A stretch of DNA of 14,234 bases from Actinomycetales bacterium (GTDB lineage: Bacteria; Actinomycetota; Actinomycetes; S36-B12): the NCBI GenBank assembly GCA_017849335.1, contig JAFIHP010000162.1:1-14234 (forward strand). The letters run 5' to 3'. Every line of letters starts with the position of its first letter. The stretch's first letter is position 1. A program made the position numbers and the translations under genes. Below the pieces are notes generated by a model that had not been told where the DNA came from, searched no databases, and was given only the letters and a program-made list of their open reading frames with translations. This document shows, one piece after another, positions 6,308 to 14,155 of the stretch.

Positions 6308-6345
6308 GCCAGGAGCCCGCTGGCAACAGCGGGCGGGGACCTGGC
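6308..6345 (+). other. RNA stem-loop between mraZ and the small membrane ORF
   Basis: A perfect 8-bp stem (GCCCGCTG 6315-6322, CAGCGGGC 6327-6334) closes a GCAA tetraloop of the stable GNRA class. An outer 6-bp stem (GCCAGG 6308-6313, CCTGGC 6340-6345) extends it, with an internal loop of 1 and 5 nt. No T-tract follows, so it is not a standard intrinsic terminator. It could be an attenuator, a processing or stability element, or have no role. Confidence 0.6.
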
Positions 6346-6413
6346 TCCACGGCACGCACCGACCGCCCGCACTGACCGCTCGTACCGACCCGAGACCCCG
6401 TGAAGGAGGACCG

Positions 6414-6554
6414 ATGACCCACCTCGCACCGAGCATCCCGCTGTCCCCGGCAGCGCGTTCCGTGCTGCGCTCGACCGGGGTGCTCGCGCTCTCGTGCGCC
6501 ATGACGGTCCTCGTGCTCGTGGCCGCGGCGTCCGTCATCGGATCCTGGTCGTAG
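6414..6554 (+). CDS. Small single-pass membrane protein in the dcw cluster
   Basis: This is a 46-residue ORF starting at the ATG at 6414, with a near-perfect AAGGAGG site at 6403-6409 that is the strongest ribosome site in the window. Residues 1-17 are polar with Pro and one Arg; about 20-42 form a hydrophobic segment (L-A-L-S-C-A-M-T-V-L-V-L-V-A-A-A), followed by a short tail G-S-W-S. Topology is probably N-in with a tiny external tail. The stop lies 4 nt before the rsmH start, which lacks a Shine-Dalgarno, so this ORF may carry ribosomes to rsmH. I do not recognise a family. It may be a divisome-associated microprotein or mainly a coupling leader. Its coding status rests on the ribosome site, the hydrophobic profile and position. 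Confidence 0.65.
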   Translation: MTHLAPSIPLSPAARSVLRSTGVLALSCAMTVLVLVAAASVIGSWS

Positions 6555-6558
6555 CGTC

Positions 6559-7515
6559 ATGACGACTCCGCCTGCTCACGTCCCGGTCCTGCGCGACCGA
6601 GTCATCGCCCTGCTCGGCCCGGCGCTCACCGAGCCCGGATCGGTCCTGGTGGACGCGACCGTGGGACTGGGTGGGCACGCCGAGGCCGCCCTCGACGGCT
6701 TCCCGCACCTCCGCCTCGTCGGGCTGGACCGCGATCCGGCCGCCCTAGCGTGGTCCGCGGACCGGCTGGCCCGCTTCGGGGAGCGCGTCACGCTGGTCCA
6801 CGCGGTCTACGACGAGCTCCCGTCGGTGCTCGACGACCTCGGACTGGCCGCCGTGCAGGGGATCGTGTTCGACCTCGGTGTCTCCTCGATGCAGCTGGAC
6901 CGGACCGATCGGGGCTTCGCCTACTCCCAGGACGCCCCGTTGGACATGCGGATGGACCCGACGACGGGACTCACCGCCGCCGACGTCCTCAACACGTACG
7001 ACGCCGGCGACCTCGCGCGCGTGCTGCGCGCCTACGGCGAGGAGCGCTTCGCCAGCCGGATCGCGGCCCGGATCGTCGTCGAGCGGAAGGTCGCGCCCTT
7101 CACGACGAGCGCACGCCTGGTCGAGCTGATCCGCGACGCCATCCCGGCGGCGGCCCGGCGCACCGGCGGCAACCCGGCCAAGCGGACGTTCCAGGCCCTG
7201 CGGATCGAGGTCAACGGCGAGCTGGACGTCCTTCGTCGCGCGATCCCGGCGGCACTGTCGCGCCTGGCCGTCGGCGGCCGGATCGTCGTCATGAGCTACC
7301 AGTCCCTGGAGGACCGGATCGTCAAGCAGGCGCTGGCGGTCGGCGCTCACCCGTCGGTGCCGGACGACCTGCCGATCGTCCCGGTCGACCGGCAGCCCTG
7401 GCTGCGGCTGATCACGCGCGGCGCGGAGCGTGCCGACGAGAACGAGATCGCGGCGAACCCGCGGTCGGCACCCGTGCGCGTGCGCGCGGCCGAGCGGACG
7501 GCGGTGGCGGCGTGA
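6559..7515 (+). CDS. rsmH: 16S rRNA (cytosine(1402)-N(4))-methyltransferase RsmH
   Basis: The 318-residue protein has the RsmH (MraW) signature set: H-V-P-V-L near 7-11, SAM motif D-A-T-V-G-L-G-G-H (32-40), G-L-D-R-D (55-59), F-D-L-G-V-S-S-M-Q-L-D (104-114), P-L-D-M-R-M-D (127-133), G-E-E-R-F-A (160-165), N-P-A-K-R-T-F-Q-A-L-R-I-E-V-N (205-219) and S-Y-Q-S-L-E-D-R (246-253). It methylates N4 of C1402 in the ribosomal P site. No Shine-Dalgarno precedes the ATG, which begins 4 nt after the stop of the small membrane ORF. Its stop overlaps the ftsL start in a GTGA. Confidence 0.97.
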   Translation: MTTPPAHVPVLRDRVIALLGPALTEPGSVLVDATVGLGGHAEAALDGFPHLRLVGLDRDPAALAWSADRLARFGERVTLVHAVYDELPSVLDDLGLAAVQGIVFDLGVSSMQLDRTDRGFAYSQDAPLDMRMDPTTGLTAADVLNTYDAGDLARVLRAYGEERFASRIAARIVVERKVAPFTTSARLVELIRDAIPAAARRTGGNPAKRTFQALRIEVNGELDVLRRAIPAALSRLAVGGRIVVMSYQSLEDRIVKQALAVGAHPSVPDDLPIVPVDRQPWLRLITRGAERADENEIAANPRSAPVRVRAAERTAVAA

Positions 7516-8348
7516 GCGCAGCGGCACGCAAGCACGAGCTCCCCGAGGAGCCCCACGGTCTCGACGACACCGCGGCCGAGCAGCTCGTCGACGGTACGGA
7601 GCAGGCAACCGCGCACGCGACGGAGTACGCCACGCGCGGTGCCCGAGGCCACCGGTCGGCCCGACCCCACCTGCAGATCGTCTCGCCGCTGCGCCCGGAG
7701 CGCGCCAGCCGCGGGATGTTCGCGGTTGTCGTGGGCGGCGTCCTCGTCTTGGGGATGGTGGCGATCCTGCTGATCAACACCACCCTCGCGCAGGGGGCGT
7801 TCACGATCAGCGAGCTCCAGGCCCGCCAGGCCGGGCTGGCCCAGCAGGAGCAGGCCCTCGCCGAGGACGTGGCCGCGGCCTCCGTCCCACGCGCGCTGGA
7901 GAAGCAGGCGCGGTCGATGGGCATGGTCCCGAGCGAGAACCCGGTCTTCCTCCAGGTGCCCAGCGGCCGGATCCTCGGCAAGCCGAAGCCGGCAGGAGGC
8001 GCCCGGTCGGCCGTGCCGACGCTGGTGACGCCGGCGGACGCGACCGTGACCGAGGCCGTCGACAACGGCAAGGCCGACCTTCCCGAGTCCGTTCCCGTCG
8101 GCTACGACCCGGCTGCCGCGGACGCGGAGGCCGCAGCGAAGGCAGGGAGCGCCGACGCGGGCACGAAGGCGAGCGGCACGAAGGCAGACGGCAAGAAGGC
8201 AGACGGCACGAAGGCGAGCGGCACGAAGGCAGACGCGAAGAAGGGCAAGAGCGGCGAGAACGGGCTGTGGCAGGACTCCACCGTCATCGACGTGACCGGC
8301 GACGTGGCGAGCACGGACGCCGGCCTGTCGGCCGTGCCCGTCAACTAG
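7512..8348 (+). CDS. ftsL: Cell division protein FtsL with long repetitive C-terminal tail
   Basis: Starting at the GTG at 7512 (GTGA overlap with rsmH), the protein has 278 residues. A cytoplasmic polar segment (1-68) is followed by one membrane helix (about 70-90), then the motif N-T-x-L-A-Q-G-A-F and a leucine/glutamine-rich coiled coil (95-133). The actinobacterial FtsL ending A-R-S-M-G-M-V-P-S-E-N-P-V-F-L-Q-V (133-149) comes next. FtsL forms the divisome FtsQ-FtsL-FtsB subcomplex that activates FtsW-FtsI, which fits its place directly before ftsI. Unlike short family members, about 120 extra extracytoplasmic residues follow: an Ala/Pro/Asp-rich stretch and then a Lys-rich pentapeptide repeat (G-T-K-A-S/D, from residue 217). 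FtsL sequences vary greatly, so the name relies partly on position. Confidence 0.88.
   Translation: MSAAARKHELPEEPHGLDDTAAEQLVDGTEQATAHATEYATRGARGHRSARPHLQIVSPLRPERASRGMFAVVVGGVLVLGMVAILLINTTLAQGAFTISELQARQAGLAQQEQALAEDVAAASVPRALEKQARSMGMVPSENPVFLQVPSGRILGKPKPAGGARSAVPTLVTPADATVTEAVDNGKADLPESVPVGYDPAAADAEAAAKAGSADAGTKASGTKADGKKADGTKASGTKADAKKGKSGENGLWQDSTVIDVTGDVASTDAGLSAVPVN
8160..8249. repeat. 15-bp tandem repeats in ftsL
   Basis: There are five 15-bp units of the form GGCAMGAAGGCRRRC, plus a degenerate sixth. Positions 8160-8189 and 8205-8234 are an exact 30-bp duplication, which points to recent expansion. They encode repeated G-T/K-K-A-S/D in the FtsL tail, and any change in copy number stays in frame. 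Confidence 0.9.
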
Positions 8349-8355
8349 GCGCCCG

Positions 8356-10188
8356 GTGTCCACCCGTTCCGCGCCCGGACCGACGCGGCGACCCAGCACG
8401 GCGGGTCGACGTCCCGGTGCGGGCTCGCCGCCGCCGCGTCGCCCACCGGCGCGCCCGCCGCGGCCTCCCCGGCCGTTCGTCCTCGGCGACCCGCGACGGC
8501 GTGGCACCGCGCTGCTCGTCGTGACCGCGATCGCCTTCTCCCTGTTCGCGGTCCGTCTCGTCGACCTCCAAGCCATCCGTGGCGATGCGCTCGCGGCGAA
8601 GGCGTTGGGGCAGCGGCTGGAGACCACGCCGATCACGGCACAGCGCGGCGCGATCCTGGACAACAGCGGTCAGGCGCTCGCCCTGACGGTGGAGGCGCGG
8701 AACGTCACGGCCGACCAGACGTTGGTCACCGACCCGCAGGCGGTGGCGCAGGCGCTCGGCCCCGTCCTCGGAGCCGATCCGTCGGTCCTCGCCGAGCGGT
8801 TGACCGGCACCCGCCGCTTCGTCTACGTCGCGAAGGGCCTGACCCCGGAGACGTGGGAGCGGATCGCCGCGCTCAAGCTGCCGGGCATCTACAGCGAGAC
8901 GACGAGCCGGCGGGTGTACCCCGCGGGCGACCTCGGCGCGAACGTCGTCGGCTTCGTCGGTGCGCAGGGCGAGGGGCTCGGCGGCATCGAGTACGCCCTG
9001 AACGCCGAGCTCGCCGGCACGAACGGCACCCAGACGTCCGAGCGCGGCCCGGGCGGCAAGGTCATCCCGACGGGGCAGAACTCCACGACGGCCGCGACCG
9101 CCGGCGAGAGCGTGCAGCTCACGATCGACCGCGACATCCAGTTCGTCGCGCAACGGGCGCTGGCACAGAAGGTCAAGGAGGCGCAGGCCGACAGCGGCAC
9201 GCTGGTCGTCATGGACCCGCGCACCGGGGAGATCCTCGCACTCGCGACGACTCCGACGTTCGACCCGAACAAGGCCGGGTCCGCCGACCCGGAGGCCCGC
9301 GGTAACGCGGCGCTGACCCACGTGTTCGAGCCCGGCTCCACGGCCAAGCTCATGACGCTGTCCGCCGTGGTGAACGAGTGGAAGGCGAACCCATACTCCG
9401 CGTTCCGGGTGCCCGGCGGCCTCAGGCGCGGCGGGCAGGTCTTCCACGACGACCTCGCGCACGGCACGGAGATGCTCCCGCTCGCTGGGGTCATGGCGAA
9501 GTCGAGCAACATCGGAACCATCCTCGCGGCCGAGCGCATCGGCGGGCGGAAGCTGTTGAAGTACCTCAAGAAGTTCGGAATCGGAGAGCCGACCGGGCTG
9601 CGCTTCCCCGGTGAGGCGGCGGGGTACGTGCCGCCGCACGCGGACTGGTCGGCGACGTCGTTCCCGACGATCGCGTTCGGGCAGGGCCTCTCCGTCAACG
9701 CCGTCCAGACCGCGAGCGTGTTCTCGACGATCGCCAACAACGGCGTGCGCGTGCAGCCCAGCCTGGTGTCCCAGACCCTCCTCGCCGACGGCACCGTCGT
9801 GCCGGCCCCGGCGCCGAAGACGACGCGCGTGGTCAGCGCATCGACCGCCCGGCAGGTACGCGCCATGCTGGAGTCGGTCGTCACGGACGGCACCGCGCCC
9901 GCGGCGGCGATCCCGGGGTACCGCGTCGGCGGCAAGACGGGTACGGCGCAGGAGTACAACGAGAACTGCCACTGCTACTCCGGCGTCGTGGCGTCGTTCA
10001 TCGGCATGGCGCCGCTCGACGACCCGCAGTTGGTCGTGGCCGTCTCGATCTTCAACCCGAAGGTCGGTCGGTACGGCGGTGTCCTGGGTGCGCCGGTGTT
10101 CAAGCGGGTCATGACCTACGCGTTGCAGAAGCGCGACATCCCGCCGACCGGCAAGAAGCCCGGCAGCCTGCCGATCTACGCTGGCTGA
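8356..10188 (+). CDS. ftsI: Septal peptidoglycan transpeptidase FtsI (PBP3, class B)
   Basis: This 610-residue protein starts at the GTG at 8356, 7 nt after ftsL and without a Shine-Dalgarno. Residues 1-50 are a Pro/Arg-rich cytoplasmic tail, and 51-68 form the membrane anchor. The pedestal domain includes R-G-A-I-L-D-N-S-G (97-105) and Y-P-A-G-D-L-A/G-x-N-V-V-G-F (188-200). The transpeptidase domain carries S328-T-A-K331 (active-site serine), S383-S-N385 and K527-T-G-T. It crosslinks septal peptidoglycan with FtsW and is activated by FtsL, its upstream neighbour. The protein ends soon after the transpeptidase domain and has no PASTA repeats. Cys538 and Cys540 lie in a loop after the KTG motif and could bind metal or form disulfides outside the cell; this is inference. 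Confidence 0.97.
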   Translation: MSTRSAPGPTRRPSTAGRRPGAGSPPPRRPPARPPRPPRPFVLGDPRRRGTALLVVTAIAFSLFAVRLVDLQAIRGDALAAKALGQRLETTPITAQRGAILDNSGQALALTVEARNVTADQTLVTDPQAVAQALGPVLGADPSVLAERLTGTRRFVYVAKGLTPETWERIAALKLPGIYSETTSRRVYPAGDLGANVVGFVGAQGEGLGGIEYALNAELAGTNGTQTSERGPGGKVIPTGQNSTTAATAGESVQLTIDRDIQFVAQRALAQKVKEAQADSGTLVVMDPRTGEILALATTPTFDPNKAGSADPEARGNAALTHVFEPGSTAKLMTLSAVVNEWKANPYSAFRVPGGLRRGGQVFHDDLAHGTEMLPLAGVMAKSSNIGTILAAERIGGRKLLKYLKKFGIGEPTGLRFPGEAAGYVPPHADWSATSFPTIAFGQGLSVNAVQTASVFSTIANNGVRVQPSLVSQTLLADGTVVPAPAPKTTRVVSASTARQVRAMLESVVTDGTAPAAAIPGYRVGGKTGTAQEYNENCHCYSGVVASFIGMAPLDDPQLVVAVSIFNPKVGRYGGVLGAPVFKRVMTYALQKRDIPPTGKKPGSLPIYAG

Positions 10189-10191
10189 GCC

Positions 10192-11679
10192 ATGGCACTG
10201 CGGCCCGCCCCTCGTCCGGTACCGCTGTCGACGGTCGTCGACGGCGTCGCGACCGCCTCCGTCGTCCCTGACGTCGACGTCACCGGTCTGACCCATGACT
10301 CGGCCGAGGTCCGGCCGGGTGACGTGTTCGTGGCGCTGCCGGGCCGGACCACCCATGGCGCCAGGTTCGCGGCTGCGGCTGTGGATGCCGGCGCCGTCGC
10401 GGTCGTGACCGACGCGGCCGGGGCCGCTCAGTGCGCCGGCCTCCCGGTCGCGGTCGTCGTCGTCGACTCCCCGCGGGCGCGCCTGGGGGAGCTGGCCGCG
10501 CGGGCGTACGGGCGTCCGGCCGATGATCTGGTCCTGCTCGGCGTGACCGGCACCAACGGCAAGACGACCGTCGCGGCGATGGTCGAGTCCGGGCTCCGGG
10601 CCGCCGGGCACGTGACCGGCATCATCGGGACCACCGGGATCCGGGTCGACGGCCGGTCGTACCCGAGCAGCCGCACGACGCCCGAGGCCAGTCACCTGCA
10701 CGCGACGCTGGCGCGGATGCGCGAGGACCACGTCGACACCGTGGTCATGGAGGTCAGCAGCATCGCCGTGAGCGAGCACCGCGTCGAGAGCGTCGAGTTC
10801 GCCGCGATGGCGTTCACCAACCTGACCCAGGACCACCTGGACTACCACGGCTCGATGGACCAGTACTTCGCCGCGAAGGCCGAGCTCTTCCGGCCCGCGC
10901 ACGCGCGCACGGGGATCGTGGGGATCGACGACGAGTGGGGCCGGCTCCTCGTCGACCGCGCGACCGTCCCCGTGCAGACGTGGTCGCTCGCGGACCCGCG
11001 TGCCGACTGGCACGCCGAACGGACGGCGGACGGGGTGAGCGTCGTCGACCCGGGTGGATCGCGCACCCTGGTCGAGGTCGGGCTCCCGGGCTCGTTCAAT
11101 GTCGCCAACGCCGTGGTCGCCTTCGCCCTCCTACGTCACGCCGGAGTCACGCCCGAGTCCGCTGCCGCCGGCATCGCGGCTGCTCGCGTCCCCGGACGCA
11201 TGCAGGTCGTCGGCGACGGCCCGGTCGTCGCGATCGTGGACTACGCGCACTCGCCGGACGCGGTCGAGCGGGTCCTGCGAGCGGGCCGCGAGGCGGCGTC
11301 GGGCCGGGTCATCGTCGTGCTGGGTGCCGGCGGAGATCGCGATCGCACCAAGCGGCCGCAGATGGGGGCGGTGGCAGCGCGACTGGCGGACGTGGTCGTC
11401 GTGACGGACGACAACCCGCGCTCGGAGGACCCGGCGTCCATCCGCGCCCAGCTGCTCGACGGAGTCCAGGACGTCGCCCCGGCCGAGCGCGCGGAGGTCC
11501 ACGAGGTCGGCGACCGGGGCCGGGCCGTTACGGTGGCCGTCGGACTGGCCCGGGCAGGCGACGCGGTGCTGCTGCTGGGCAAGGGACACGAGCAGGGACA
11601 GGAGGTTGCGGGCGTGGTGACGCCGTTCGACGACGCGACCGTCCTGCGTGCGGCCCTCGACGGTCGGGGAGCGCCGTGA
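10192..11679 (+). CDS. murE: UDP-MurNAc-tripeptide synthetase MurE
   Basis: The 495-residue Mur ligase begins 3 nt after ftsI. An N-terminal UDP-MurNAc-dipeptide binding domain (1-110: H-D-S-x-x-V-x-P-G-D-V-F-V-A) is followed by the ATP motif G-V-T-G-T-N-G-K-T-T (117-126). The substrate segment T-T-P-E-A (162-166) and E-V-S-S (187-190) come next, then a probable carbamylated Lys229 (F-A-A-K-A-E-L-F) and the C-terminal domain. The amino-acid specificity motif is D407-N-P-R410, which in the family normally goes with meso-diaminopimelate rather than lysine. It adds the third residue to the cytoplasmic precursor. The stop overlaps the murF start (GTGA). Confidence 0.96.
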   Translation: MALRPAPRPVPLSTVVDGVATASVVPDVDVTGLTHDSAEVRPGDVFVALPGRTTHGARFAAAAVDAGAVAVVTDAAGAAQCAGLPVAVVVVDSPRARLGELAARAYGRPADDLVLLGVTGTNGKTTVAAMVESGLRAAGHVTGIIGTTGIRVDGRSYPSSRTTPEASHLHATLARMREDHVDTVVMEVSSIAVSEHRVESVEFAAMAFTNLTQDHLDYHGSMDQYFAAKAELFRPAHARTGIVGIDDEWGRLLVDRATVPVQTWSLADPRADWHAERTADGVSVVDPGGSRTLVEVGLPGSFNVANAVVAFALLRHAGVTPESAAAGIAAARVPGRMQVVGDGPVVAIVDYAHSPDAVERVLRAGREAASGRVIVVLGAGGDRDRTKRPQMGAVAARLADVVVVTDDNPRSEDPASIRAQLLDGVQDVAPAERAEVHEVGDRGRAVTVAVGLARAGDAVLLLGKGHEQGQEVAGVVTPFDDATVLRAALDGRGAP

Positions 11680-13088
11680 GGCCGCTGACGATCGCCGAGG
11701 TGGCCGCCGCGACCGGCGGCGCGATCGCCCCGGGCACGCCCGAGGACCGTCGCATCGGCTCGGTGGTCGTCGACTCGCGGCAGGTCGTCGACGGCTGCCT
11801 GTTCGTCGCGACGGTCGGCGAGCGGGTGGACGGTCACGACTTCGCTGCGGACGCAGTACGCGCCGGTGCGTCCGCCGTCCTGGCCGACCGGCCTCTCGTC
11901 GGCAGTGACGGGGAACCGCTCCCGTGCGTCGTGGTCGACGACACCATCGCGGCGCTGGGGCGGCTGGCGGCGTGGTACCGGGACGAGGTCCTCTCCGCTC
12001 GCGTCGTCGCGATCACGGGGTCGGCCGGCAAGACGACGACAAAGGACCTCGTCGTCGCCATCCTGTCCGATCTCGGATCCACCGTCGGGCCGCCTGGGTC
12101 GCTGAACACCGAGGTCGGCCTGCCGTTGACCGTGCTGTCCGCCGACCCGCAGACCGACTTCCTCGTCCTGGAGATGGGGATGCGCGGCGTCGGGCACATC
12201 GACTACCTCGCCCGGATCGCCCGCCCCGACGTCGGCGTCGTGGTCAACGTCGGCACGGCGCATATGGAGCTGCTCGGATCGCAGGAGGCCATCGCTCGCG
12301 CGAAGGGCGAGCTCGTCCGCGCGCTCCCGCCCACCGCGATCGCCGTGCTCAACGGCGACGACCCGCACGTCCGCGTGATGGCCGACACGACCAGCGCGCG
12401 CGTCCTGCTGTTCGGCGAGGCGGGCGGAGACGCCGTGCGCGCGGAGGACGTCTCGCTCGACGACCGGGCCCGGCCCGTGTTCACCGTGGTCGACGTCGCG
12501 GCGGGCGAGCACGCGGAGGTCCGGCTGCAGCTTCGCGGCGCCCACTTCGTGAGCAACGCCCTCGCGGCCGCCACGGTCGGACTGGCCCTCGGCGCGGACG
12601 TCGCGCAGGTCGCCGCGTCGTTGTCCGCCGCGGAACTGGCCAGCCGCTGGCGCATGGAGGTGCGGGAGGCTCCCGGCGGGTACACGGTCGTGAACGACGC
12701 CTACAACGCGAACCCCGACTCGATGCGCGCCGCGCTGCGGACGCTCGTGGCCATGGGTGCCGGCGGTCGGACCTGGGCGGTCCTCGGGGAGATGCGCGAG
12801 CTCGGTGCCGACTCGATGGCCGAGCACGACGAGATCGGCCGGCTCGCCGTCCGACTGAACGTGTCGCGGCTGATCTGCGTCGGCGACGGGGCCCGGGTCA
12901 TGCATCTCGGCGCCGCCACGGAGGGCTCCTGGGCCAACGAGACGGCGCACGTCCCGGATGCGGACGCGGCGATCGCGATGGTGCGGGCGGAGATCCGACC
13001 GGGGGACGTCGTGCTCGTCAAGGCGTCTCGGAGCGTCGGCTTGGAGCGCGTCGCACTCGCCCTCCTCGACGGAGACGGGGCCCCATGA
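11676..13088 (+). CDS. murF: UDP-MurNAc-tripeptide:D-Ala-D-Ala ligase MurF
   Basis: The start GTG at 11676 overlaps the murE stop and gives 470 residues, normal for MurF. The frame extends far upstream inside murE, but the family N-terminus (L-T-I-A-E-V-A-x-A-T-G-G) begins right here. Motifs include V-V-D-S-R (31-35), A-I-T-G-S-A-G-K-T-T (112-121), L-N-T-E-V-G-L-P (143-150), L-E-M-G-M-R-G (165-171), N-V-G-T-A-H (191-196) and, in the C-terminal half, N-D-A-Y-N-A-N-P-D-S-M. It adds D-Ala-D-Ala to complete the UDP-MurNAc-pentapeptide that MraY, the next gene, uses. The stop overlaps mraY (ATGA). Confidence 0.97.
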   Translation: MRPLTIAEVAAATGGAIAPGTPEDRRIGSVVVDSRQVVDGCLFVATVGERVDGHDFAADAVRAGASAVLADRPLVGSDGEPLPCVVVDDTIAALGRLAAWYRDEVLSARVVAITGSAGKTTTKDLVVAILSDLGSTVGPPGSLNTEVGLPLTVLSADPQTDFLVLEMGMRGVGHIDYLARIARPDVGVVVNVGTAHMELLGSQEAIARAKGELVRALPPTAIAVLNGDDPHVRVMADTTSARVLLFGEAGGDAVRAEDVSLDDRARPVFTVVDVAAGEHAEVRLQLRGAHFVSNALAAATVGLALGADVAQVAASLSAAELASRWRMEVREAPGGYTVVNDAYNANPDSMRAALRTLVAMGAGGRTWAVLGEMRELGADSMAEHDEIGRLAVRLNVSRLICVGDGARVMHLGAATEGSWANETAHVPDADAAIAMVRAEIRPGDVVLVKASRSVGLERVALALLDGDGAP

Positions 13089-14155
13089 GACTGGTCGTCA
13101 TCGCGGCAGCGATCGGTGCCGTCGTGGCGCTGGTCGGCACGCCGTTGCTCATCCGGTTGCTGGCCAGGCACGGGTACGCCCAGGCGATCCGGCAGTCCAC
13201 GGACGACGAGCACTACCCGGACCACGAGGCGAAGCGCGGCACCCCCTCGATGGGCGGCGTCGCGATCATCGTCGGCGTCCTGCTCGCGTACTTCGGAACG
13301 CACCTGATCGTGTGGAGACCGCTGACCCCCAGTGGCCTGCTGATCCTGTATCTCATGGTCGGGCTCGGGCTCGTCGGCGTCGCCGACGACTACCTGAAGA
13401 TCTTCAAGCAGCGCAGCACGGGCCTGCGGGCGCGGACGAAGCTGATCGGGCAGGGCCTGGTGGCGGTCTCGTTCGCGTACCTGTCCGTGCAGTTCCCGAA
13501 CAGCGACGGCATCACGCCCGCGTCGATGGCGGTGTCGTTCCTGCGCGACTCGGCGATCATCTTGCCGATGGGCGTCTTCGTCCTGTGGACCTGGTTCCTG
13601 ATCACCGCCACGACGAACGGCGTCAACCTCACCGACGGACTGGACGGTCTGGCGACCGGCGCTGCGTGCGCGTCGTTCCTCGCCTACGTGCTCATCGGCG
13701 TCTGGCAGTACGGGCAGAGCTGCTACCTCAGCACGGCCACGACGTCCTGCTACGCCACGGCCAATCCCATCGACCTCACGATCGTGGCCGCGGCTGCCGC
13801 GGGCGCCACGTTCGGGTTCTTGTGGTGGAACACCTCTCCCGCCAAGATCTTCATGGGCGACACGGGATCGCTCGCGCTGGGCGGCGGCATCGCGGGTCTC
13901 GCGGTCTTCACCCGGACCGAGCTGCTGCTCCCGCTGACCGCGGGACTCTTCCTGATCACCACGATCTCGGTCATCCTCCAGGTCGGATCGTTCAAGCTCA
14001 CCGGTCGTCGCGTGTTCCGCATGGCTCCGCTCCACCACCACTTCGAGATGCTCGGCTGGCCCGAGATCCAGATCGTCGTTCGGTTCTGGATCATCCAGGG
14101 GCTGTGCATCGGGGCCGGGCTCGCGCTGTTCTACGCCGAGTGGGTGGTGTCGTGA
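13085..14155 (+). CDS. mraY: Phospho-N-acetylmuramoyl-pentapeptide-transferase MraY
   Basis: This 356-residue polytopic membrane enzyme has about ten hydrophobic helices. Active-site residues of the family are in place: D101-D102-Y-L-K (Mg2+/substrate), N181-L-T-D184-G-L-D187-G-L, M-G-D259-T-G-S, and the P-L-H317-H-H-F-E motif on the large cytoplasmic loop. The R-G-T-P-S-M-G-G motif is at 51-58. It transfers phospho-MurNAc-pentapeptide from UDP to undecaprenyl phosphate to make lipid I. Cys213 and Cys222 sit in one outward-facing loop and could form a disulfide; this is inference. The start ATG overlaps the murF stop and the stop overlaps murD, both by 4 nt. Confidence 0.98.
   Translation: MRLVVIAAAIGAVVALVGTPLLIRLLARHGYAQAIRQSTDDEHYPDHEAKRGTPSMGGVAIIVGVLLAYFGTHLIVWRPLTPSGLLILYLMVGLGLVGVADDYLKIFKQRSTGLRARTKLIGQGLVAVSFAYLSVQFPNSDGITPASMAVSFLRDSAIILPMGVFVLWTWFLITATTNGVNLTDGLDGLATGAACASFLAYVLIGVWQYGQSCYLSTATTSCYATANPIDLTIVAAAAAGATFGFLWWNTSPAKIFMGDTGSLALGGGIAGLAVFTRTELLLPLTAGLFLITTISVILQVGSFKLTGRRVFRMAPLHHHFEMLGWPEIQIVVRFWIIQGLCIGAGLALFYAEWVVS

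Noticed and set aside
8341..11013. 890-codon minus-strand open frame across ftsI and murE
   Set aside because: It is antisense to two proteins with complete catalytic motifs; its composition is Arg/Asp/His/Gly-rich with no domain pattern.
10935..11675. Upstream extension of the murF frame inside murE
   Set aside because: The MurF N-terminus begins at the GTG at 11676. The upstream translation is low complexity and overlaps the conserved MurE sequence.
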